Source: Paracoccaceae bacterium (lineage in GTDB: Bacteria > Pseudomonadota > Alphaproteobacteria > Rhodobacterales > Rhodobacteraceae). Taken from it: a DNA stretch of 64,000 nucleotides. Below the pieces are notes generated by a model. The model was not told the DNA's origin. It did not search any database and saw only the letters and a list, made by a program, of their open reading frames with translations. The position numbers were made by a program, and so were the translations under genes. The DNA lies in NCBI GenBank assembly GCA_014872815.1, contig WKFK01000012.1:248001-312000 (forward strand), read 5' to 3'. Positions 56,518-64,000 of this stretch are shown one piece after another; within the stretch, counting starts at the first letter, position 1; the number at the start of each line of letters is the position of its first letter.

Positions 56518-58206
56518 TTAGGAATGCTCTTCCGCAGCCGTTTCGGCCAGAGCCTTGTTGTAGGCTTTTAAGGCGTCCACTTGGAAAACCGCGCCGAGCA
56601 GCTCTGGGGGCGCATTTTCCCCGCCCAGTTTGACCACCGGAAGGAAATTGACCCCGGTGGTTTCAAAGAGCGGCATGGCAATTTCCAGAGTGGCTGTTGT
56701 CGGCACATATAGGCCCTCAGAAATCATCTCCCAGCAACGCTCCTCCGGTGCCGCGTTTGAGGCATCTTTGGCGCGCATGACTTTGCCCACGCCACACATT
56801 GCCAGCAGATAGGCCTGTGGCCCGGCTGCGATATGCACATTGCGCCGCTCCAACTGTGTCAGGAAGAACGATCCATCAACCAACCGCGAGCTCAGCGCGG
56901 TCGAAATCGACACAGCCACCATCACCGCCAGACCTGTCTGCCAGTCGCCGGTCATTTCAAAAACAATCAACGTGGTGGAAATCGGCGCGCCCAGCACGGC
57001 GGCGGCCACAGCCCCAAGCCCTGCCAGCGCGTAGAGTGTCGTGGTGCCAGACACGTCCGGAAAGATCGACGTGGCGATGATCCCAAAGGCCAGCCCTGTG
57101 AGCGCCCCGACCATCAAGGACGGCGAGAATACACCCCCGCCCATACGTCCTGCCATGGTAATGGACACAGCAACCACCTTGAGCACGGCAAACACCACTG
57201 CCTCATGCAGCACCAGATTGCCAGTTAGCGCCGCAGAGGTGGTTTCATAGCCAACCCCGATGATATGCGGGAACCAGATCGCCAGAATGCCCAGCAAAGC
57301 GCCGGAAATCGCCGGACGCAGCCAACGTGGAATGCGCAAGTCATCCTGCAAATGGCTGGCCATATCGTCAGCCCAGAAAATCGTCCACATCAGCGCCACA
57401 GCCACCAAGCCACAAAGCCCGCCGAGGATCAGAAAGGCTGGCAGCTCTTGATAGAACTGAAGCGCGGTGCTTGTGTTGAGCGTAAACTCGGTCACATCGC
57501 CAAATTCCAGCCTGTTGATGACCGTCCCCGCCACCGAGGCGATCACAATCGGCGCAAAGGCGTGCACTGCAAAATGGCGCAGTACCACCTCCAAAGCAAA
57601 GAGCGCGCCAGCAATTGGCGCGTTGAAGCTTGCCGAAACAGCTGCCGCCACTGCACAGCCCAACAGATCACGTCCCGTGATCCCGTTTGCATTGATCCGC
57701 ACACTGACCCAAGTGGCAATCATACCCGCCATATGCACAACCGGACCTTCACGACCCGTCGAACCGCCAGAAGACAATGTGATCAAGCTCGCAAGCGCCG
57801 AGGCGATCCCCGCCTTCCGCTCCACGCGGCCTTCGTGCAACGCGGCGCCTTCGATCACATCCGCAACGGACCGTACCCGCCCATCAGGCGTAAACTTGTT
57901 CAGGATGAGCCCCACCACCAGCCCGCCAATCGTCGGAATGATCACCAGCCAGTACCACGGCAGCGTGTCGGCAAAAGTATGCAGTCGGGAAAGGTCTTCC
58001 GCGCCGTATAGCGTGGACTGCAACCAATGGATGCCCTTGCGAAACAGAAGCGCGGCAAACCCGGCTGCTATCCCGATGCAAAGCGCGATGATCCAAAACT
58101 GGAATTGGCTTGGACCTTTGTTGACCAGAACTTTCCAGCCACCGCGACAGGTGTCCGCTGCCTCTTGGGCACTCTCAGCGAGAAAAGAGCCTACCGACTT
58201 CGCCAT
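56518..58206 (-). CDS. ClC-family chloride channel/antiporter with CBS region
   Basis: 562 residues. Membrane domain with GSTGREGPVVH (external gate E153) and GGGVFSPSL; C-terminal ~90 residues resemble a CBS-type regulatory part. Compared with E. coli ClC-ec1 the GSGIP filter segment reads VRSVADVIEG, and the internal proton glutamate E203 aligns with V207 (ALFALEVV). Many bacterial ClC proteins differ at these places. So ion specificity and whether it is channel or exchanger are open. Convergent with the DUF3299 gene (3 bp gap). Confidence 0.88.
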   Translation of the reverse strand: MAKSVGSFLAESAQEAADTCRGGWKVLVNKGPSQFQFWIIALCIGIAAGFAALLFRKGIHWLQSTLYGAEDLSRLHTFADTLPWYWLVIIPTIGGLVVGLILNKFTPDGRVRSVADVIEGAALHEGRVERKAGIASALASLITLSSGGSTGREGPVVHMAGMIATWVSVRINANGITGRDLLGCAVAAAVSASFNAPIAGALFALEVVLRHFAVHAFAPIVIASVAGTVINRLEFGDVTEFTLNTSTALQFYQELPAFLILGGLCGLVAVALMWTIFWADDMASHLQDDLRIPRWLRPAISGALLGILAIWFPHIIGVGYETTSAALTGNLVLHEAVVFAVLKVVAVSITMAGRMGGGVFSPSLMVGALTGLAFGIIATSIFPDVSGTTTLYALAGLGAVAAAVLGAPISTTLIVFEMTGDWQTGLAVMVAVSISTALSSRLVDGSFFLTQLERRNVHIAAGPQAYLLAMCGVGKVMRAKDASNAAPEERCWEMISEGLYVPTTATLEIAMPLFETTGVNFLPVVKLGGENAPPELLGAVFQVDALKAYNKALAETAAEEHS

Positions 58207-58350
58207 ATTGCTGCAAAATCTCCAGGTGGGAGGGGTCGTTTGTTAGTGTTCCCGATGTAGTCAGAATTTTCTTATAAGGGAAAGAGGTAAGCGGAGAGTT
58301 TATCGCCAAAATGACGCTTGAACGCTGTTTCTTTGACCTAGCGGCACGCT

Positions 58351-59997
58351 CTACCCCAAAAGCGCCTTCGCCGCAGCGCGCGCCTCAGGAGTGATTGTGT
58401 CTCCCGAAATCATCCGGGCCACTTCATCCACGCGCTCACTTTCATCAAGCGGGACCACGCGACTGAGTGTTTGGCCATTTTTGACGGACTTGGCGACCTG
58501 CCAATGATGCGCCCCAAGCGCGGCCACTTGCGGCGAGTGGGTCACCACAAGCACCTGCCCCCCATCTGACAACGCCTTCAGTCGGCGCCCAACCGCATCC
58601 GCCGTCGCGCCACCCACACCCCGGTCAATCTCGTCAAAAATCAGGGTCATGCCGCTGATGTCATTGGTCAAGCACACCTTCAGTGCCAATAGGAAACGGC
58701 TTAATTCACCACCTGAAGCGATTTTCGCCAATGGACCTGCCGGCGCGCCCGGGTTGGTCGCCACGACAAACTCCACCGCGTCACGTCCTTCGGGTCCGGC
58801 ATCGCCCGGCGCCACCTTTGTGGTGAAAACCGCACGCTCCATTTTCAACGGTGCCAGTTCGCCCATCACAGCCTTGTCCAGCTTGGTTGCGGCTTTGCTG
58901 CGCGCCGCTGTCAACGCATCCGCGGCCACGTCATAGGCGGCCTCGGCATCGTTCAAATCCGCCGTTAGCGCGGCGATATCGCCTTCTCCCGCGTCCAGAG
59001 CCGTCAACCGCGTCCGCAACTCTTCCGCATAACCGCCCAACTCGTCAGGCAGCACATTGTATTTCCGGGCCAAACCGCGAATGGCGAACAGGCGCTCTTC
59101 AAGTTCTTCAAGCTCATGCGGATTGAAGTCCAGTGCCTCAAGGCAGCGTTCCACCCCGTCCACAGCATCGGCCAGCTCGTTCAGTGCGCGTTCCAATGCC
59201 GCAACCGGCGCTTCCAGCGCGTCGCCGGTTTCTGCCAAGGCACCGTCCAGCCAGCGCATCGCATCGCCCATCGCACTTTCGGCACCGCCATTGCCCAGAG
59301 CAGCATAGGCGCGACTTACGTCTTCGCGCACCTTTTCGGCATTTTGCATCATGCGGCGGCGGGTATCTAGCTCCGCCTCCTCGCCGGGCTGCGGATCAAG
59401 CTTGTCCAGCTCCTTCACTGCGTGACGCAGAAAGTCCTCCTCCGCCTTGGCCTCCTCAAGAGCCACCTGCGCAGCATTGAGCGCCTTGCGCGCCGCAGAC
59501 ACCTGCTGCCACGTCTTGCGCGTTTTGCCGCGCAGCTTTTCCGTACCGGCAAACAGGTCCAGCACATCGCGGTGGCCTTTGGGGTCCAACAAGCCACGGT
59601 CATCGTGTTGTCCATGAAGCTCCAGCAGAGTTTCCGACAAACGCCGCAACACCTCACCTGACACCCGACGGTCATTGACCCAGGCTGTTTTGCGCCCATC
59701 GCTGCGATTTATACGCCGCAGGATCAATTCGTCACCACCCGGCAAACCTGCGTCTTGCAGGATTGCATGTGCAGGATGATGTTCTGGAAGATCGAACTCC
59801 GCGACCACTTCGCCCTGGTCCGCACCAGCACGCACCAACTCCGCACGGCCGCGCCATCCTAGAACAAACCCAAGGCTGTCCAGCAGAATCGACTTACCTG
59901 CACCAGTTTCCCCGGTCAGCACGTTCAATCCAGGCTGAAACGCAAGGTCCAGCCGGTCGATGATCAGCATGTCGCGAATTTCAAGCGAGCGCAGCAT
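58351..59997 (-). CDS. recN: DNA repair protein RecN
   Basis: 548 residues. SMC-like ATPase of double-strand-break repair. Walker A GETGAGKS at 29-36, long coiled coil at about 150-370 with a central hinge, signature and Walker B LASGGELSRFLLALK and LIFDEIDRGVGG. Start ATG at 59997, 35 bp after the bamD stop. Conserved order bamD-recN. Confidence 0.97.
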   Translation of the reverse strand: MLRSLEIRDMLIIDRLDLAFQPGLNVLTGETGAGKSILLDSLGFVLGWRGRAELVRAGADQGEVVAEFDLPEHHPAHAILQDAGLPGGDELILRRINRSDGRKTAWVNDRRVSGEVLRRLSETLLELHGQHDDRGLLDPKGHRDVLDLFAGTEKLRGKTRKTWQQVSAARKALNAAQVALEEAKAEEDFLRHAVKELDKLDPQPGEEAELDTRRRMMQNAEKVREDVSRAYAALGNGGAESAMGDAMRWLDGALAETGDALEAPVAALERALNELADAVDGVERCLEALDFNPHELEELEERLFAIRGLARKYNVLPDELGGYAEELRTRLTALDAGEGDIAALTADLNDAEAAYDVAADALTAARSKAATKLDKAVMGELAPLKMERAVFTTKVAPGDAGPEGRDAVEFVVATNPGAPAGPLAKIASGGELSRFLLALKVCLTNDISGMTLIFDEIDRGVGGATADAVGRRLKALSDGGQVLVVTHSPQVAALGAHHWQVAKSVKNGQTLSRVVPLDESERVDEVARMISGDTITPEARAAAKALLG

Positions 59998-60032
59998 TCA
60001 GAGTCACACCACAGGGCAGCCCCTGCCCCCTG

Positions 60033-60887
60033 TTAAAGCCATTTGCCTTGCAAGGTTTGGCGATACACCTGACTGAGCCAGCTGCTGCCTTCCGCTTTGG
60101 CCTCAAGACCGTTTTCGCGCAGCAGCTTGTAACTGTCCTGGTACCATTCGGTGGACTGGAAGTTGTGCCCAAGAATCGCAGCCGCCGTCTGTGCCTCGCC
60201 ATACAGGCCAAGCGAGAGGTACCCCTCAACCAACCGGTGCAAAGCTTCTGGCGTATGGGTGGTGGTCTGGAAATCCTCGACCACGACACGGAACCGTTTG
60301 ATCGCTGCCGCGAAGTGATCCCGGCGCAGATAATAGCGCCCAATTTCCATTTCCTTGGACGCTAAGTGGTCAAAGGCCAGGTCAAATTTCAACATAGCAG
60401 AGCGCGCGTATTCGCTCTCTGGATATATCTCAATCACCTTGCGTAATTCTTGCAGTGCCTGGAAGGTCAGGCCTTGGTCACGGCCAACTTCATCGATCTG
60501 ATCGTAATAGGTCAGCGCAAGGAGATACTGGGCGTAGGCCGCATCATCATCTGCCGGATAGAAGTCAATGTAACGCTGCGCAGCTGCGCGAGCCTCTGGA
60601 TAGGCCCCATCGGAATGATAAGCAAACGCCTGCATCACCAAGGAGCGTTTGGCCAACTCACTATAGGGATAAAGACGCTCAATCTCCGAAAAGAAGAAAG
60701 CCGCGTCCGTTCCGCGGTCGCGCGCGATTTCAAACTCTCCGCGCTCAAAGATCTGCTCTGGAGTGAACTGCTCCATATCCACGAGGCCACGACGCGCATC
60801 GCTTGCCACTCTGTCGCCGCAAGCTGCCAGCACAGCCAGCGCAAGAACCGAACCGAGTATACGTGCACGCGTTCCGATGCCTGCCAT
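60033..60887 (-). CDS. bamD: Outer-membrane assembly lipoprotein BamD
   Basis: 284 residues from the ATG at 60887; the longer frame to 61067 is not coding-like. Lipoprotein signal with lipobox LAAC at the end of the hydrophobic stretch. Five TPR-like helix pairs: FTPEQIFERGEFEIARDRGT, SELAKRSLVMQAFAYHSDG, VIEIYPESEYARSAMLKF and HTPEALHRLVEGYLSLGL. Essential Bam complex member for outer-membrane barrel insertion. Between lpxC and recN, the usual Rhodobacterales order. Confidence 0.95.
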   Translation of the reverse strand: MAGIGTRARILGSVLALAVLAACGDRVASDARRGLVDMEQFTPEQIFERGEFEIARDRGTDAAFFFSEIERLYPYSELAKRSLVMQAFAYHSDGAYPEARAAAQRYIDFYPADDDAAYAQYLLALTYYDQIDEVGRDQGLTFQALQELRKVIEIYPESEYARSAMLKFDLAFDHLASKEMEIGRYYLRRDHFAAAIKRFRVVVEDFQTTTHTPEALHRLVEGYLSLGLYGEAQTAAAILGHNFQSTEWYQDSYKLLRENGLEAKAEGSSWLSQVYRQTLQGKWL

Positions 60888-60996
60888 AGTGCTTAACCTT
60901 CTGCTCCCTGCGCGGGTGTCCCGCCTCTTGCACACGCTGTTAGCATAGAATTTTGCGAGGCAAAACGCCTTTGCACGGATTTGTTGCGTTCCGTCC

Positions 60997-61932
60997 TTAG
61001 GCGACGGCCGGAAACTCACCCATGTGCACGCCAGCGCCAGGCAAACGCGCTGCTTGCGCTTCATCACACTCGACCAAACGCCAGTTGTCCGGCTGGGAAA
61101 ACAGCTCCCGCAATAAGGCGTTCGTCAAGGAATGGCCGGCTCGGTGCCCCTGATAATGCGCCAGTAATGGAGCACCCGCGAGATACAGATCTCCCATTGC
61201 GTCCAGCATCTTGTGACGCACGGGCTCATCTGCGTGCCGCAAGCCACCTTTGGCCTGAACGTCTGCACCATTGAAAACCACCGCATTTTCGGCAGGATCG
61301 CCACCAAGCGCCAAGCCGTTGGCCTGCATTGCCTCCACATCAGCTTGCCGGCAGAATGTGCGGCTGTTGCACAGCTCACGAATGAAGCTGCCGTTGGCCA
61401 AGTTCAGCTCTTTCGTCTGTTGGCCGATTGCCTCATCCACAAAGTCAATGTGGAAGTCGATCCGCATTTCATCAGCAGGGACAAGCGTTGCCTTAGCGTC
61501 GCCGCGTGTCACGGAGACCGGTTTGAGAACCTGAATGGCCCACACAGGCGCGTCCTGACGCACAATACCGGCTTTCAGGAAGCCAAGAACAAAATCCGCA
61601 GAGCTTCCGTCTAGAATGGGCACTTCAGGAGCATCAATTTCGATCAGCGCGTTGTGGATACCACAGCCCGCCAACGCAGCCATCAAATGCTCGACGGTGG
61701 AAACAGAAACGCCCGCTTCATTGATGATGCGCGTGCAAAGAGCGGTTTGTTCGACAACATCCCAACGCGCGGGGATCATCGCATCCCCCAAAAGAACATC
61801 CGTACGCTTGAACCAGATACCGTAGTCCGACGACGCAGGCCGCACAGTCACATGTACGGTTGCACCGGAATGAAGGCCTGTGCCTTGAAAATGAACTGGT
61901 GTCTTGAGCGTTGCTTGCACGAATGTCCCCAT
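60997..61932 (-). CDS. lpxC: UDP-3-O-acyl-N-acetylglucosamine deacetylase
   Basis: 311 residues from the ATG at 61932. Zinc deacetylase, first committed step of lipid A synthesis. Zinc ligands in STVEHLMAALAG (His) and RHKMLDAMGDL (His and Asp); catalytic GHRAGHSLTNALL; DGSSADFV is also present. The N-terminal TLKTPVHFQGTGLHSG is typical. Own promoter likely in the 198 bp after the ftsZ stop. Confidence 0.97.
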   Translation of the reverse strand: MGTFVQATLKTPVHFQGTGLHSGATVHVTVRPASSDYGIWFKRTDVLLGDAMIPARWDVVEQTALCTRIINEAGVSVSTVEHLMAALAGCGIHNALIEIDAPEVPILDGSSADFVLGFLKAGIVRQDAPVWAIQVLKPVSVTRGDAKATLVPADEMRIDFHIDFVDEAIGQQTKELNLANGSFIRELCNSRTFCRQADVEAMQANGLALGGDPAENAVVFNGADVQAKGGLRHADEPVRHKMLDAMGDLYLAGAPLLAHYQGHRAGHSLTNALLRELFSQPDNWRLVECDEAQAARLPGAGVHMGEFPAVA

Positions 61933-62074
61933 AGTGGCGCGGCACACCCCATTGGCCGCAACAATGAGGTAGAGGCTTTGACCTGTCTTCTCAAATAAAG
62001 CTTTGTAACGGGTTGAAACATGGCTGTAACAAATCGGCAAAACACCGCGCACAATCAAACAACCTCATGATTAT

Positions 62075-62106
62075 AAAAAGAAAAAGGCCGCCCAGGTGAG
62101 CGGCCT
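62075..62106 (-). terminator. Rho-independent terminator of ftsZ
   Basis: AGGCCGC-8 bases-GCGGCCT stem, with TTTTTCTTTTTA on the minus-strand 3' side, 24 bp past the ftsZ stop. Confidence 0.9.
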
Positions 62107-62130
62107 CTTCACAGATATTTCACAAAGAAA

Positions 62131-63789
62131 TTAGTTGGCTTGGCGACGCAGGAAGGCTGGGATTTCAATCCGTTCCTGATCTTCATCCATCTGAGGCGCC
62201 GCTTCGTTGGACTGAACAGCTGGCTGCTGACGCACCGGCTGCTGCGCGGCTTGGGGCATCCCCTGCTCCGCACCATGGCCGGTCATCTTGTTGATCAGCG
62301 AGTTGATGCCAAAGCGCGGACGCTCTTCTGCGCGTGGTTCAGGCGCTGGGGCCGCCGGACGGGCCGGAGCCGCTGGTGCCTTCTCCACAGCAGCCTGCAG
62401 GCGCTGCATCAGCTGCGGCGTGGGGGTGCCAGGCGCTGGACGCTGAGGTGCGACAAACTCTTGTGGCTCCTCTTCGAACATTTCTGGCTGCACAGCCTGC
62501 GCGCGGGTCGGCTGATATGCCGGAGGAGGCACATCTGCACCTGCGGACGCCGCGTCAAAGGCAGGCGCTGTAGGGGCTGTTGCAACGGCTGGCGCTTCCT
62601 CTTCGAAGATATCTTCCATCTGCTCCTGCGCGGCCACCTGCTGGGTGTCCATTTGCGGGAAGAGGGATGGTTCAGACACAGGCGCTTCAGGAGCCGCCTC
62701 AACCGGAGCCGCCGGAGCCACCTGCTCTTCTGCGGGCGCCTGCTGCGCAGTCTCGATGGTTGGCGCAGTGGTCAGTGGCTCACGCATGGAACGACGCGGC
62801 AAAGGCATCGCAGAAGTGGTTTCCGCCGCATCGATACCGGTTGCCACAACGGACACCCGCATGCCGCCGTCCAGCGTTTCGTCCATGGTGGAACCCACGA
62901 TGATGTTGGCGTCTGCATCGACTTCTTCGCGAATGCGGTTGGCCGCTTCGTCCAGTTCGAACAGGGTCAGGTCGTGACCGCCGGTGATGTTGATCAGAAC
63001 ACCCTTTGCGCCGCGCAGCGAGATCTCGTCCAGCAGCGGGTTGGCAATTGCCTTCTCTGCCGCCTGGATGGCGCGATCTTCACCGTCAGCTTCGCCGGTG
63101 CCCATCATCGCTTTGCCCATCTCGTCCATCACAGCGCGTACGTCTGCGAAGTCGAGGTTGATCAGGCCCGGACGCACCATCAAGTCGGTTACACCTTTCA
63201 CGCCCTGATACAGAACGTCGTCGGCCATGGAGAAGGCTTCGGTAAAGGTAGTTTTTTCGTTGGCCAGGCGGAACAGGTTCTGGTTTGGAATGATGATCAG
63301 CGTGTCGACCATCTTCTGCAGCTGTTCCACGCCCTCTTCGGCCTGACGCATGCGCTTTGCGCCTTCGAATTGGAACGGCTTGGTCACAACACCTACGGTC
63401 AGAACACCCAGCTCACGCGCTGCCTGCGCGATGATTGGCGCGGCGCCGGTACCGGTACCACCGCCCATACCGGCGGTGATGAAGCACATGTGCGCGCCTG
63501 CGAGGTGATCCACAATCTGCTCGATGCTCTCTTCGGCAGCGGCTGCACCAACGGTTGCGCGCGCCCCAGCGCCCAGACCTTCGGTGACCTTCACGCCCAA
63601 TTGCACGCGGCTTTCAGATTTACTCTGCTGCAGAGCTTGCGCGTCGGTGTTCGCAACCACGAACTCCACGCCCTCAAGCTCTTTGTCGATCATGTTATTG
63701 ACCGCGTTGCCACCTGCACCGCCAACACCAAACACGGTGATGCGGGGTTTCAGATCACCCTCGTCGGGCATCGTCAGATTCAATGTCAT
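62131..63789 (-). CDS. ftsZ: Cell division protein FtsZ
   Basis: 552 residues from the ATG at 63789 (AGGCGGA upstream). GTP-binding tubulin homologue. [14 protein letters not shown] at 20-33 and the tubulin signature GGGTGTG at 109-115, T7 loop [11 protein letters not shown]. After residue ~320 a ~200-residue Ala/Pro/Glu-rich disordered linker, characteristic of alphaproteobacteria, leads to the conserved C-terminal peptide [12 protein letters not shown] for FtsA binding. Last gene of the window. Confidence 0.97.
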   Translation of the reverse strand: MTLNLTMPDEGDLKPRITVFGVGGAGGNAVNNMIDKELEGVEFVVANTDAQALQQSKSESRVQLGVKVTEGLGAGARATVGAAAAEESIEQIVDHLAGAHMCFITAGMGGGTGTGAAPIIAQAARELGVLTVGVVTKPFQFEGAKRMRQAEEGVEQLQKMVDTLIIIPNQNLFRLANEKTTFTEAFSMADDVLYQGVKGVTDLMVRPGLINLDFADVRAVMDEMGKAMMGTGEADGEDRAIQAAEKAIANPLLDEISLRGAKGVLINITGGHDLTLFELDEAANRIREEVDADANIIVGSTMDETLDGGMRVSVVATGIDAAETTSAMPLPRRSMREPLTTAPTIETAQQAPAEEQVAPAAPVEAAPEAPVSEPSLFPQMDTQQVAAQEQMEDIFEEEAPAVATAPTAPAFDAASAGADVPPPAYQPTRAQAVQPEMFEEEPQEFVAPQRPAPGTPTPQLMQRLQAAVEKAPAAPARPAAPAPEPRAEERPRFGINSLINKMTGHGAEQGMPQAAQQPVRQQPAVQSNEAAPQMDEDQERIEIPAFLRRQAN

Positions 63790-64000
63790 AGAACTGTCCG
63801 CCTGTTGTTTACCCGCCACAGCGGGCTATTTTCTGCCTACTCACCCCCATTATTAGCAGGCTTTCCAGAATCGTCATCCCAAAAAGCGCATTTCGCCACA
63901 AAATATGGGGTAAAAATGTGAAAACTAGCGGCATCTTGCCGAAACCGCCAGATTTTGCGGGGCAAGACAAGTGTCACACAACACTAAACAGACACCCAAG
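63790..64000. other. Upstream region of ftsZ
   Basis: 211 bp without a gene to the window edge. It must hold the ftsZ ribosome-binding site and probably a promoter; I see no clear -35/-10 pair. No ftsA sequence is visible. Confidence 0.5.

Noticed and set aside
62140-63921. 593-codon open frame on the plus strand opposite ftsZ
   Set aside because: Antisense shadow of ftsZ; His/Arg/Cys-rich composition without any family motif.

Overview
The window is a chromosomal segment from an alphaproteobacterium, most likely a marine Rhodobacterales (Roseobacter-clade) species. The evidence is the ftsZ, lpxC, bamD, recN cell-envelope/division order at the right end, the aerobic CobS/CobT cobaltochelatase pair, the DUF3422 and DUF2332 proteins, a DctPQM TRAP system, a fused pntA with pntB, and strongly G/C-biased third codon positions throughout. 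I see no rRNA, tRNA, CRISPR array, insertion sequence or prophage. It is dense core genome with several small accessory insertions.

Layout. 1-3.0 kb: 3' part of a pentapeptide-repeat protein, then sufT, an IscA/SufA-type carrier and tpiA. 3.2-6.4 kb: dctM, dctQ, dctP on the minus strand, with two DctD-like upstream sites at 6.57-6.62 kb. 6.8-11 kb: a sphingolipid-desaturase-like protein, pth with a coupled DUF2332 protein, and a serine hydrolase. 11-12.9 kb: an FAD oxidoreductase and a DUF2237 protein. 12.9-15.2 kb: an accessory-looking minus-strand locus encoding a membrane-anchored LuxR-type regulator, two exported proteins with very long aspartate tails (one with a PepSY domain) and two further small proteins. 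15.3-19.1 kb: trpB, an intervening lysR, trpF, lapA and ihfB. 19.4-22 kb: a DUF3422 protein and an FMN riboswitch in front of a RibN-type riboflavin importer. 22-26.5 kb: an outer-membrane barrel, pntB/pntA and a small methyltransferase. 26.9-31.2 kb: an SDR, a class I amidotransferase-like hydrolase, and glcG next to glcB (glyoxylate/malate metabolism). 31.4-38.2 kb: pepN, an SDR, two uncharacterised proteins and gatB. 38.3-42.4 kb: a lipoprotein-like subtilase autotransporter, a thioesterase, a methyltransferase and a DUF4177 protein. 42.4-47.7 kb: bolA, a J-domain protein, a haem-c-tethered nucleotide cyclase, an AraC regulator, a 49-residue membrane protein overlapping a response regulator that lacks the phospho-acceptor Asp, and a Tat-exported msrB. 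47.9-51.5 kb: cobS and cobT split by a less GC-rich exported ORF. 51.6-58.2 kb: an aminopeptidase P, a DUF427 protein, a MacB-like ABC cassette with a DUF3299 protein, and a ClC protein. 58.3-63.8 kb: recN, bamD, lpxC and ftsZ.

The most unusual things are (i) a dispersed tandem repeat with an 11-bp period (consensus ATACCGACGTG) in three intergenic gaps near 1.3, 27.7 and 38.2 kb; (ii) the polyaspartate/PepSY-like locus at 12.9-15.2 kb with a perfect 16-bp palindrome; (iii) the small-ORF/degenerate response regulator pair; and (iv) the cyclase that carries a periplasmic CxxCH domain. All assignments come from reading the sequence; no database search was run.
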